DNA of 64,000 nucleotides, from NCBI RefSeq assembly GCF_001941945.1, contig NZ_CP015583.1, positions 2,363,501-2,427,500 on the forward strand, given 5' to 3'. The position numbers and the translations under genes are program-made. Each line of letters begins with the position of its first letter. Position 1 is the stretch's first letter. Below are positions 21,061 to 28,849 of the stretch, one piece after another. Below the pieces are notes generated by a model. That model saw only the letters and a program-made list of their open reading frames with translations. It was not told where the DNA came from and ran no database searches. This DNA is from Roseomonas gilardii. GTDB taxonomy: Bacteria > Pseudomonadota > Alphaproteobacteria > Acetobacterales > Acetobacteraceae.

Positions 21061-21680
21061 GCCTTCTCCTCGGAACCCTCTTCGCGGGGCGGCGGTTCGC
21101 AATGGATCACGCCACGCTCCGTCGCCACGGCCCGCAGCGGCCGGTCGCCCGGTCCGGTCGGGACGCGTGGCACCTCCTGCCCGGCATAGGCGAAGCCGAG
21201 CGCCACGGCGCCCGGCAGCGATTCCAGCGTGCGGTCATAATAACCCGCGCCATAGCCCAGCCGATGCCCGCGCCGGTCGAAGGCCAGCAGCGGCACCAGC
21301 AGCCAGTCGGGGCGCAGTTCCGGCGCCTCGGGCGGCGGCTCCGAGAGGCCGAAGCGGGCGGACGTCAGGGGCTCGCCCGGCCGCCATTGCCGGAAGCGCA
21401 GGGGCTGGCCGCGCCGCGTCGTCACCGGCAGGGCGACGGCATGACCGCGCGCCGACAGCGCCTCCAGCAGCGGCCTCGGGTCCAGCTCGTCCCCCAGGGG
21501 CCAATAGCCGGACACCACCGCGCCCGGCGGCGGCGGGGACTCTTCCAGGATCACCCGCGCCATGGCGCGGGCGGCATCCGGCATGGCGATGCCCGCGCGA
21601 TGCGCCAGCATCTCCCGTCGCAGCCGCGCCTTGGCGGCGGCGAGGTCGTCGGTGTCGGGAACGAAGTGCGGAGCCACCAT
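21057..21680 (-). CDS. fau: 5-formyltetrahydrofolate cyclo-ligase
   Basis: This enzyme recycles 5-formyl-THF to 5,10-methenyl-THF using ATP. The 207-residue product has the start helix AAAKARLRREMLAHRAGI, a Pro/Gly-rich core and the signature LGYGAGYYDRTL. I chose the ATG at 21680. An upstream in-frame start at 21779 would add a stretch that lies within the candidate 6S RNA and does not match the family. It overlaps the YmdB-like gene by four bases. The order zapA, 6S RNA, fau is conserved in many proteobacteria. Confidence 0.9.
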   Translation of the reverse strand: MVAPHFVPDTDDLAAAKARLRREMLAHRAGIAMPDAARAMARVILEESPPPPGAVVSGYWPLGDELDPRPLLEALSARGHAVALPVTTRRGQPLRFRQWRPGEPLTSARFGLSEPPPEAPELRPDWLLVPLLAFDRRGHRLGYGAGYYDRTLESLPGAVALGFAYAGQEVPRVPTGPGDRPLRAVATERGVIHCEPPPREEGSEEKA

Positions 21681-21685
21681 GACCG

Positions 21686-21795
21686 CTGGCGATTCATCCT
21701 CCCAAGGCCTGCTGAAGCAGGTGGGCACCAGATACCCGGACCAGGGTCCGGACAGAGCCAGTTCCCGGAGGATGCACATTGGCCCCGGGGATGAG
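21686..21795 (-). ncRNA. ssrS: Candidate 6S RNA
   Basis: The 150-bp gap between zapA and fau is the standard position of 6S RNA, which sequesters sigma-70 RNA polymerase. On the minus strand it folds into a long rod. CATCCTCC (plus-strand 21695-21702) pairs perfectly with GGAGGATG (21767-21774). Inside, one strand of the bubble forms a small hairpin CCTGC-TGAA-GCAGG (21708-21721), and the tip is closed by CCGGAC/GTCCGG (21736-21741 with 21746-21751). This layout of closing stem, central bubble with a small hairpin, and terminal stem is the 6S plan. Ends are approximate, and identity was not checked against a covariance model. Confidence 0.62.
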
Positions 21796-21830
21796 ATACC
21801 TGGCGCGAAAGGCAGCCCCGCCCGACCTAG

Positions 21831-22151
21831 TTAAGGGCGCTCGAGCCCCGCCGCAATGCCCTCGATCCTCTCGGCGACGCGGACCAGCCGTTCGGCCATC
21901 GCGGGGTTGTCCAGGGTGGGCTGGCCCGCCCGGGCCTGGGACAGCTCGACCTTCAGGTCATGCACCTCGTCGGCCAGCAGCAGGGCGGCCAGCAGCAGCA
22001 GCCGGTTCTCGCCGAAGGAGCCGCCCATGGCGCGCACGGAATGGACGCGGCGGTCCACCTCCGCCGCCAGGGCGACGAGATGCGCCTCCTGCCCGTCCTC
22101 GCAGGAAACGGGGTGGCTGTAGCCGCCGACGCGAACCGTGACCTGACCCAA
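21831..22151 (-). CDS. zapA: Cell division protein ZapA
   Basis: ZapA bundles FtsZ filaments at the division site. The 106-residue product begins MGQVTVRVGGYSHPVSCEDG and continues with VDRRVHSVRAMGGSFGENRL, the family's N-domain, then a C-terminal coiled coil. Length is typical. It is three bases downstream of the coiled-coil gene at 22155 and upstream of the 6S candidate. Confidence 0.92.
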   Translation of the reverse strand: MGQVTVRVGGYSHPVSCEDGQEAHLVALAAEVDRRVHSVRAMGGSFGENRLLLLAALLLADEVHDLKVELSQARAGQPTLDNPAMAERLVRVAERIEGIAAGLERP

Positions 22152-22154
22152 GCC

Positions 22155-22496
22155 CTAGACCTCCTGCCTGTTCTGCGGCTCCGTCCGGTGCCGCGGGGCG
22201 TCCTCCGGCTCCGGCCCGGGCGCACCGCCGGCCTGCCCGGCCTCCTCGGCGCCGTCTTCCTCCCCGGCCGCGTCGAGGGACAGGTCCTCGGCTTCCGGCT
22301 CGGACTCCATCTCCCCCTCGGACTCCTCCCGGGCCAGCGCCAGGCGCAGCCGGGCCAGGGTCGAGTCCAGGCGCCGGCCCAGCTCCGCCACCTCTTCCGC
22401 CGAGATGGACGAGCGGGGGCGCGAGGCCGCGGCAGCCAGGCGCTCCACCGCCGCTTCCAGCCGCGCCGCGGCTTCGCCCAAACGATCCGCCATCAA
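22155..22496 (-). CDS. Coiled-coil protein, DUF4164-like
   Basis: This 113-residue product begins MMADRLGEAAARLEAAVERL, a helix with heptad spacing, followed by a second helix (SAEEVAELGRRLDSTLARLR) and a strongly acidic Glu/Pro-rich tail. Small coiled-coil proteins of this kind (DUF4164) precede zapA in many alphaproteobacteria and may be division accessory factors. The family call rests on context and helix pattern. The start may be Met2. It lies three bases upstream of zapA, so the pair is co-transcribed. Confidence 0.7.
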   Translation of the reverse strand: MMADRLGEAAARLEAAVERLAAAASRPRSSISAEEVAELGRRLDSTLARLRLALAREESEGEMESEPEAEDLSLDAAGEEDGAEEAGQAGGAPGPEPEDAPRHRTEPQNRQEV

Positions 22497-22685
22497 GCAA
22501 GAACCCCGAACGCGTGATATCCTGGGGCATTAGGCATGGCATGGCGCGAGGGTCAACGCCACGCTGGCCGGGCGGGCGGCAAATCCGGCGGCGGACGGAG
22601 GGCGGGCCATGGGCCGGACGCGGACCGCACCGATCCCGGCGGTGGGCCGGAGGGAGCGCCAAGGGGAAAGGAAGACGCGGAGACC

Positions 22686-23222
22686 ATGGATGAGGCGTTC
22701 GCACCGTGGCGGCACGCGGCCCCGGAAGCGCCTGGCCCGGCCACGGCCGGCCTTTCCTGGATGCCGGCCGTCACGGTGCACGGGCTGCAGGAGGCCGAGG
22801 CCGTGCTGCGCGTCGCGGCCGAGGGATGCGGCGAAGGGCGGGGCGCGGTGCTGCTTTCCGCCCCCGGCGCCGCCATCTGGCCCGGGCCCGCGGGCTTCGC
22901 CGCCGTGATCCGCCTCGCGCGGGCACGCCATCCCACCCTGCCCTGCCGCGCCCTGCTGGACTGCGGCACCATGCCGGGGCTGGCGCTGCGGGCGCTGCGG
23001 GAGGGCTGGCGCGAGCTGATCCTGGCGGAAACCTGCCCCGCCTTCGCCCAGGTGTCGGGCGCGGCCCGCATGGCGGGCGCGGTCCTGCACGGGCGGGCGC
23101 CCAGGGCGCTGTCGCTGGACGGCATCGACCTGCGCCGCCCCGGCGGGATGGCCATCCTGCGCCGCTGGCTCACGGTTTCGCCAACCGGTGGCGAGATGAC
23201 AGGAGAGGCCGGGCGCGGCTAG
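22686..23222 (+). CDS. Conserved hypothetical protein upstream of aldolase
   Basis: The ATG at 22686 follows a purine-rich AAGACGCGGAG and gives 178 residues starting MDEAFAPWRHAAPEAPG. The central part (GRGAVLLSAPGAAIWPGPAG, then RALLDCGTMPGLALRALREG) has a Rossmann-like alternation, and the C-terminal helix LRRPGGMAILRRWL is basic. No catalytic motif is visible and I cannot name it. It is co-directional with the aldolase gene 128 bp downstream and divergent from the coiled-coil gene. Confidence 0.65.
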   Translation: MDEAFAPWRHAAPEAPGPATAGLSWMPAVTVHGLQEAEAVLRVAAEGCGEGRGAVLLSAPGAAIWPGPAGFAAVIRLARARHPTLPCRALLDCGTMPGLALRALREGWRELILAETCPAFAQVSGAARMAGAVLHGRAPRALSLDGIDLRRPGGMAILRRWLTVSPTGGEMTGEAGRG

Positions 23223-23350
23223 ACAGGCGGCGCCTTCCAGGAATCACCGACCCGTTCCCGACATTGCGACGCGCCATGGCGCCCCGGGACAATCCACGGG
23301 AACATCCACCGGCAGCCCCGAGGGGGCTGGAAGAAGGAAAGGGAAACGCG

Positions 23351-24274
23351 ATGCAGCTCACCCCTCAGGTCCGGGACATCCTCTCCTGGTACGAGAGCGA
23401 CAACCCCGGCACCAAGACCAACATCGCCCGCATCCTGAACACCGGGAAACTGGCCGGCACCGGCAAGATGGTGATCCTGCCGGTGGACCAGGGCTTCGAG
23501 CACGGCCCGGCCCGCTCCTTCGCCCCCAACCCGGCGGCCTATGACCCGCGCTACCACTTCGAGCTGGCGATCGAGGCCGGGCTGAACGCCTATGCCGCCC
23601 CGCTCGGCATGATCGAGGCCGGCGCCGCCAGCTTCGCCGGCACCGTGCCTACCATCCTGAAGGTCAATTCCTCCAACTCCCTCTCCACCACCAAGGACCA
23701 GGCGGTGACGGGCACGGTAGCGGATGCGCTCCGCCTCGGCTGCTCGGCCATCGGCTTCACCATCTATCCGGGCTCGGAATACCAGTTCGAGATGATGGAG
23801 GAGCTCCGCGAGCTGGCCGAGGAAGCCAAGGCCGCCGGCCTCGCCGTGGTGGTCTGGTCCTATCCGCGCGGCCCGATGCTGGACAAGGTCGGCGAGACCG
23901 CACTCGACATCTGCGCCTATGCCGCGCACATGGCCGCGCTCACCGGCGCCCACATCATCAAGGTCAAGCCGCCCACCGAGGCGATCTCGCTGGATGCCGC
24001 GAAGAAGACCTACGAGAAGTATCCGGTCCCCGACATCGCCACCCTGGCCGGGCGCATCCGGCACGTGGTGCAGGCCTGCTTCGGCGGCCGCCGCCTCGTG
24101 GTCTTCTCGGGCGGCGAGGCCGGCACTCATGACGCGATGGTGGAGATGGCCAGGGGCATCCATGCCGGCGGCGGCAACGGCTCGATCGTGGGCCGCAACA
24201 GCTTCCAGCGCTCCAAGCCCGAGGCGCTGAAGCTACTCTCCGCCATCATCGACGTGTACAAGTCGCCGCTCTGA
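23351..24274 (+). CDS. fbaB: Class I fructose-bisphosphate aldolase, DhnA/FbaB type
   Basis: The enzyme cleaves fructose 1,6-bisphosphate to two triose phosphates by a Schiff-base mechanism. The 307-residue product has the archaeal-type class I signatures [29 protein letters not shown] and [12 protein letters not shown], where a lysine forms the Schiff base, and ends with phosphate-binding [14 protein letters not shown]. The ATG at 23351 has GGAAGAAGGAAAGGG upstream. Its stop overlaps the thiE start (TGATG). With pfkB at 56 kb it could complete an Embden-Meyerhof route; other genes are not visible here. Confidence 0.92.
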   Translation: MQLTPQVRDILSWYESDNPGTKTNIARILNTGKLAGTGKMVILPVDQGFEHGPARSFAPNPAAYDPRYHFELAIEAGLNAYAAPLGMIEAGAASFAGTVPTILKVNSSNSLSTTKDQAVTGTVADALRLGCSAIGFTIYPGSEYQFEMMEELRELAEEAKAAGLAVVVWSYPRGPMLDKVGETALDICAYAAHMAALTGAHIIKVKPPTEAISLDAAKKTYEKYPVPDIATLAGRIRHVVQACFGGRRLVVFSGGEAGTHDAMVEMARGIHAGGGNGSIVGRNSFQRSKPEALKLLSAIIDVYKSPL

Positions 24275-24930
24275 TGGCCGGTTCCGCGAAGCAGGCGTCC
24301 GGGGAAGCCCCCGGCTGCCGACTCTACCTGGTGACCCCGCCGGCGCTGGAACCGGCCCGCTTCGCGGAGGAGCTCGCCCGGGCGCTGGATGCCGGCGACG
24401 TCGCCTGCGTCCAGCTCCGGCTCAAGGACGCGGAGGACGACGCCATCCGCCGCGCCATCGACGCGCTGCGCCCGGTGGCGCAGGCGCGCGACGTCGCCTT
24501 CCTGTTGAACGACCGTGCCGACCTCGCCGCCCAGACCGGCTGCGACGGCGCCCATCTGGGGCAGGAGGACGGCGACCACGCCGCCGCGCGGGCGCTGCTG
24601 GGGGATGGCATCCTCGGCATCACCTGCCACGACTCCCGCCACCTCGCCATGCAGGCAGGGGAGGCCGGCGCCGACTACGTGGCCTTCGGCGCCTTCTTCC
24701 CCACCACCACCAAGGAGACCGTCCACAAGGCGGAACCCGAGCTGCTTTCCTGGTGGGCCGATGTGATGGAGATCCCCACCGTCGCCATCGGCGGCATCAC
24801 CGCCGCGAACTGCGCCCCGCTGGTGCGGGCCGGGGCGGATTTCCTCGCCGTCGTGGGGGCGGTGTGGCACCACCCCGAGGGACCCGCCGCCGGTGTCCGC
24901 GCCATGAACGCGGCGATCGCCGCCGCCTGA
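24274..24930 (+). CDS. thiE: Thiamine-phosphate synthase
   Basis: ThiE joins the pyrimidine and thiazole halves of thiamine. The 218-residue product has the TIM-barrel motifs [64 protein letters not shown] and [14 protein letters not shown]. It starts on the last base of the aldolase stop codon, so the two are coupled. No other thi gene and no THI-box riboswitch is visible in the window, which is unusual for a thiamine gene. Confidence 0.92.
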   Translation: MAGSAKQASGEAPGCRLYLVTPPALEPARFAEELARALDAGDVACVQLRLKDAEDDAIRRAIDALRPVAQARDVAFLLNDRADLAAQTGCDGAHLGQEDGDHAAARALLGDGILGITCHDSRHLAMQAGEAGADYVAFGAFFPTTTKETVHKAEPELLSWWADVMEIPTVAIGGITAANCAPLVRAGADFLAVVGAVWHHPEGPAAGVRAMNAAIAAA

Positions 24931-24993
24931 GCCGGCCGGCACGGGCCCGGCAGGGTCCACGACGCCGAAGCCCCGCAACGAAGGAACCGCCGC

Positions 24994-26304
24994 GTGGACA
25001 TCGCCCTGGGACTTTTCCTGACCTTCCTGCTGGTCGTCGCCAGCGTGGTCATCTCCCTGGCGGAAATCTCCTTCGCCGCCGCGCGCGAGACGCGCCTGCG
25101 CGTCCTGGCGCAGGAAGGCGACCTGCGCGCCAGCCGCTTCCTGGCGCTGCGGCGCGACACGGCCAGCGTCGTCACCGCCATCCAGATCTGCCTGAACGCC
25201 GTCGGCGTGCTCGGCGGCGTGGTCGGCGAGGGCCTGCTCTCCCCGCCCTTCTCCGCGGCGCTGATGGAGGCGGGCCTGAGCCCCGCCACCGCCGCCACCG
25301 CCGGCTCCATCCTCTCCTTCCTGCTGGTCACGATGCTCTTCGTGCTGCTGGCGGACCTGGTGCCCAAGCGCATCGCCATGCAGGCGCCGGAGAAGGTGGC
25401 CCTCTCGGTCGGCTGGTTCCCCGCGCTGGCGGTCCAGGTGCTGCGCCCGCTGGTCTTCGTCTTCAGCCGGCTGGCGGACGCCGTCCTGCGGATGCTGGGC
25501 ATGCCCACCACCTCGGTGGCGGAGCTGGTCACCGCCGAGGAGCTCCGCGCCACCCTGGCCGCCGGCGTGACCTCCGGCGCGCTGGAGGCGGGCGAGCACC
25601 GGCTGATCGAGAACGTCCTGGCCCTGCGCGAGCGCACCGCCGCCTCCGCCATGACCGCGCGGGACGAGATCATCTACCTGGACATCAAGGAATCCCCCGA
25701 GGTCTGGCAGGAGAAGGTCCGCCGCCACCCCTATTCCCGCTACCCGGTCTGCGACGGCAGCCTGGACCGCGTGCTCGGCCTCACCCGCGCGGAGGACGTG
25801 CTGGCCGCCGTGCTGAACGAAGGCCCGGGCGGCATCGACCCGGCCCGCCTGCGCCGCGACGCCCCCGTGGTGCCGGACACGCTGGATCTCTGGGAGGTGC
25901 TGTCGCAGTTCGAGGCGCAGAAGGCCGGCTTCGCCGTGGTGGTCAGCGAATACGCCATGGTGGTCGGCGTCATCACCTACAAGGACGTGCTGGCGGTGCT
26001 GGTCGGCGGCCTCGCCGATCCCTTCGAGGAAAGCGTCATCGTCCAGCGCGACGAGAACTCCTGGCTGGTGGACGGCATCGCCCCCATGGCCGATGTGGTG
26101 CAGACCCTGGGCATCCCGATCTCGCCTGATTCCGGCCCCTACGAGACCGCCGGCGGCTTTGTCATGCACCACCTCCGCCGCGTGCCGCGCAAGGCCGACA
26201 AGATGGAGATCGCCGGCTTCACCTTCGAGGTCGTCGATGTCGAGGGCTTCCGCGTGAACCAGCTCCTCGTCACCCGCCGCGCCTTGCCGCGGGAGCCCGC
26301 CTGA
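24994..26304 (+). CDS. HlyC/CorC family transporter (DUF21 + CBS)
   Basis: The 436-residue product has a DUF21/CNNM membrane domain with three or four helices (from LGLFLTFLLVVASVVISLAE), then a CBS pair (TARDEIIYLDIKESPEVWQE and YSRYPVCDGSLDRVLGLTR) and a C-terminal CorC_HlyC domain (GFTFEVVDVEGFRVNQLLV). Members are implicated in Mg2+/Co2+ efflux or resistance; the 'hemolysin' label is historical. The start is GTG at 24994, with AAGGAA upstream. It is 63 bp downstream of thiE and 17 bp upstream of the SGNH hydrolase gene. Confidence 0.88.
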   Translation: MDIALGLFLTFLLVVASVVISLAEISFAAARETRLRVLAQEGDLRASRFLALRRDTASVVTAIQICLNAVGVLGGVVGEGLLSPPFSAALMEAGLSPATAATAGSILSFLLVTMLFVLLADLVPKRIAMQAPEKVALSVGWFPALAVQVLRPLVFVFSRLADAVLRMLGMPTTSVAELVTAEELRATLAAGVTSGALEAGEHRLIENVLALRERTAASAMTARDEIIYLDIKESPEVWQEKVRRHPYSRYPVCDGSLDRVLGLTRAEDVLAAVLNEGPGGIDPARLRRDAPVVPDTLDLWEVLSQFEAQKAGFAVVVSEYAMVVGVITYKDVLAVLVGGLADPFEESVIVQRDENSWLVDGIAPMADVVQTLGIPISPDSGPYETAGGFVMHHLRRVPRKADKMEIAGFTFEVVDVEGFRVNQLLVTRRALPREPA

Positions 26305-26321
26305 CAGCTCATGCCGGAGCC

Positions 26322-26924
26322 ATGACAATGAGCTGTTTCCGCCTCTGCCTCTTCGGAGATAGTTTCGCCAACGGCACAGGTGACGATACGATGATGGGCT
26401 GGGCCGGCCGTGTCTGCGCCTCCGCGCGGCGGCGTGGCCATGACGTCACGCTTTACAATCTCGGCATCCGTCGTGACACCAGCAGCGATGTCTTCGCCCG
26501 TTGGCAGGAAGAAGCGACCCGGCGCCTGCCGCCGCAGCATGAGGGGCGCCTGATCTTCGCTTTTGGTGCCAATGACTGCGTCATCGAGAATGGCGGGCCA
26601 CGCGTACCGCTGTCGCGTAGCCTGGAGAATGCCCACGCCATCCTCACCACGGCCCGCCAATCTCATCCCGTGCTGATGCTCGGCCCTGTTCCGGTCAGCG
26701 ATCCCGTGGCGGATATTGGTATCGAAGCTCTCACCTTGGAGCTGGCTAAACTCTGCGCCAGCCTAGCTATTCCATTTCTGCCACTGCGCCCGGTGATAAG
26801 GGCCTGTCCTTCCTGGATCGCGGAAGTCGAGGCCGGCGACGGCGCACATCCCAATGCCGGGGGCTATGCTGCCATCGCCGAGGCTGTCGAAAGTTGGGAG
26901 GCTTGGCGCGCCTGGGTGCCGTGA
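26322..26924 (+). CDS. SGNH/GDSL hydrolase
   Basis: The 200-residue product has the four SGNH blocks: GDSFANGTGDD with the nucleophile Ser, the Gly in NLGIRRDTS, FAFGANDCV with the Asn, and DGAHPNAGGYAAIA with the catalytic Asp and His. Such enzymes are esterases or lipases. There is no signal peptide, so it is probably cytosolic. Base composition is noticeably lower in GC than the genes on both sides, which suggests recent acquisition. The start could be Met1 or Met3. Confidence 0.86.
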   Translation: MTMSCFRLCLFGDSFANGTGDDTMMGWAGRVCASARRRGHDVTLYNLGIRRDTSSDVFARWQEEATRRLPPQHEGRLIFAFGANDCVIENGGPRVPLSRSLENAHAILTTARQSHPVLMLGPVPVSDPVADIGIEALTLELAKLCASLAIPFLPLRPVIRACPSWIAEVEAGDGAHPNAGGYAAIAEAVESWEAWRAWVP

Positions 26925-26937
26925 GCCAGGGCGCCCC

Positions 26938-28005
26938 CTAGCCGTAGGGCCACCGCCCCAGCCACCGCGTCAGCGCGATCTCCTCCACTCCCGCCGCCAG
27001 CATGGCCAGCCGGTCGAAGCCCAGCGCGATCCCGCTTCCCCCTGGCATGCCGTGTTCCAGCGCGCGGAGGAAATCCTCGTCCACCTCCCAGCCTTCCTCG
27101 CCATAAAGGCGCTGCCGCTCGGCCACGTCGCGCTCGAAGCGGTTCCGCTGTTCCACCGCGTCGGTCAGCTCGTCGAAGGCATTGGCCAGCTCGATCCCCG
27201 CCACGAAAAGCTCGAAGCGCAGCGCCGCCCGGGGGTCCGCCGGGTCGCGCCGGGCCAGCGCCGCCTGGGGGGCCGGCCAGTGGGTCAGGAAGCTCGCACT
27301 TCCCCGCCCGAGATTCGGCTCCACATGGTCCAGCATCAGGCGGAAGAACAGCTCCTCCCAGCCCTCGCCTTCCGGCGCCTCCAGCCCCGCCGCCCGCGCC
27401 GCCGCGCGCAGCGCCGCACCATCCCCCTCCCCGTCCGCCCCGACCGTGGCCAGGATGTCCAGCCCGCCGCACCAGCGGCGGAAGGCCTCCGCCACGGGGA
27501 TGCGCTCGAAGGGCAGGCCGAGATCCGTCTCCACCCCGTGCTGGGCCACGCGGGGCGGCAGCACGGCGCGCAACAGCGCCTCCGCCTCGTCCATCATCCC
27601 GTCCAGCGACAGGCCCGGCGCGTACCATTCCAGCATGGTGAATTCCGGTGCGTGGCGGGGCGAGACCTCGCCGTTCCGCCAGACCCGCGCCAGTTCGAAG
27701 ACCGGCCCCACCCCCGCCACCAGCAGCCGCTTGAGCGCCAGTTCCGGCGAGGTCCGCAGCCAGAGGTCCCGTGCCTCGCCCGGCCCCAGATGAGGGCGGA
27801 AGCGGGAGCGGAAGCCCTGCAGGTGCACCTCCATGCCCGGCACCGGTACCAGCGCGGGGGTCTCCACCTCCGTATAGCCCCGGCCGGTGAAGAAGGCCCT
27901 GGTTTCCGCCAGGAGCAGGGCACGGCGGCGCAGCGCCGGCAGGCGGGCCGCGAGGCGTTCGGGAAGCCAGTCCGGCCGGGAAAGAGGGGATGGGGAAGAC
28001 GGCAT
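26938..28005 (-). CDS. epmA: Elongation factor P--(R)-beta-lysine ligase
   Basis: EpmA (PoxA/GenX) is a truncated class II lysyl-tRNA synthetase paralogue that attaches beta-lysine to EF-P. The 355-residue product lacks an anticodon domain. It has the class II core: TEVETPALVPVPGMEVHLQ, motif 2 RHAPEFTMLEWY preceded by ARVWRN, FELFVAGIELANAFDEL, and motif 3 GGSGIALGFDRL. Its target gene efp (30785) and the epmB-like gene (28850) lie within 4 kb. It is convergent with the hydrolase gene, 13 bp away. Confidence 0.93.
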   Translation of the reverse strand: MPSSPSPLSRPDWLPERLAARLPALRRRALLLAETRAFFTGRGYTEVETPALVPVPGMEVHLQGFRSRFRPHLGPGEARDLWLRTSPELALKRLLVAGVGPVFELARVWRNGEVSPRHAPEFTMLEWYAPGLSLDGMMDEAEALLRAVLPPRVAQHGVETDLGLPFERIPVAEAFRRWCGGLDILATVGADGEGDGAALRAAARAAGLEAPEGEGWEELFFRLMLDHVEPNLGRGSASFLTHWPAPQAALARRDPADPRAALRFELFVAGIELANAFDELTDAVEQRNRFERDVAERQRLYGEEGWEVDEDFLRALEHGMPGGSGIALGFDRLAMLAAGVEEIALTRWLGRWPYG

Positions 28006-28342
28006 TTCAGCCGGCTTATAGCGCTTCCGCCGCCGCCTGGCGTCGGTGGAAAGCCGGTGACGGTCCCGCGTATTGTGGCGTCACAGGAAACGAACGCGGC
28101 ATCAACCGAAGCGCCTCATCTTCCGGAATGCGGATCTGCCATGCATCTGGCGCGGAAAGCAGCGGTTTACCGCGCACAGCTTTCCCGGCCGACTGGCGCC
28201 ACAGGCGACGGATCAGGGAATTGTCCGTCCGAAGGCGACAAACAATCCGGAACATCGCTGTTTTTCCAGTTATGTTAGCATCCTATCTAACGACCATGAG
28301 AACGGGACGATGAAGCCCCGCTCAAAAGGATCGGAAAACACC
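28006..28342 (+). promoter_or_regulatory. Upstream region of the repeat protein gene, with inverted repeat
   Basis: This 337-bp gap separates divergent epmA and the exported repeat protein gene. It includes the inverted repeat GTTAG-N8-CTAAC at 28274-28291 in an AT-rich stretch about 50 bp upstream of the start codon, which could be part of a promoter or an operator. The rest shows no gene. An upstream in-frame ATG at 28311 is not preferred as a start. Confidence 0.35.
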
Positions 28343-28669
28343 ATGCGCACCCTCTCGAAGATCGGCCTCGCCGCCCTGATGGCCACCACCCTGATGGCTG
28401 CCCCCGTGGTGAGCCACGCGGCGGAAGGCGGCGGCTACAGCCACTACACCGTCGGCTCCACGCCCCGTGATACCAGCGGCGCCGGCTCCTCCGCCACCCG
28501 CGGCACGCCCAGCTTCGACATGGCCATGAGCTACGCCACCCCGGGCAGCGTCGTGCGGAACAACAGCAACGCGGGCTCCTCGGCCGTGTCCGGCACCCCG
28601 CTCGGCAACATGCCGGCCAGCCACTTCACCGCCGGCTCCACCCCGCTGGACGTCAGCAACAACAACTGA
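28343..28669 (+). CDS. Small exported protein with internal repeats
   Basis: The 108-residue product has a Sec signal peptide (MRTLSKIGLAALMATTLMAA, cleavage near VSHA-AEG). The mature part is built of repeats. HYTVGSTPRDTSGAGSSATR and HFTAGSTPLDVS share one pattern. AGSSATRGTPSFDMAMSYAT and AGSSAVSGTPLGNMPASHFT share another. It is Ser/Thr/Gly/Asn-rich, has no Cys and has no known domain. AAGGATCGG lies upstream of the ATG. A strong terminator follows, so it is probably a single-gene transcript. Function unknown. Confidence 0.75.
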   Translation: MRTLSKIGLAALMATTLMAAPVVSHAAEGGGYSHYTVGSTPRDTSGAGSSATRGTPSFDMAMSYATPGSVVRNNSNAGSSAVSGTPLGNMPASHFTAGSTPLDVSNNN

Positions 28670-28695
28670 CCTTCCGGCCGGCCCCCGGCTGGATC

Positions 28696-28735
28696 ACGAA
28701 ACAGGGGCGCCCCATCCGGGGCGCCCCTGTTTCGT
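28696..28735. terminator. Strong 18-bp hairpin terminator
   Basis: ACGAAACAGGGGCGCCCC pairs perfectly with GGGGCGCCCCTGTTTCGT across the loop ATCC. The hairpin lies 26 bp after the repeat protein stop. The stem contains TTT on the descending side in place of a separate U-tract, and the arrangement would work on either strand. Confidence 0.85.
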
Positions 28736-28849
28736 CATGGCCCCCTTCGTCACGCCCCCCGCCGGATGGCAGCCGCCCCGCGGGCGCGGCCCAGTCCCCC
28801 GGCCCTGTCGCTTCCACCGCCCCCCATCCTGGTCTAGCTGCTGGCCGCC

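Noticed and set aside
21681-21779. Longer N-terminus for the cyclo-ligase (33 more residues)
   Set aside because: The extra residues do not match the family and lie within the 6S-like fold. The ATG at 21680 gives the usual length.
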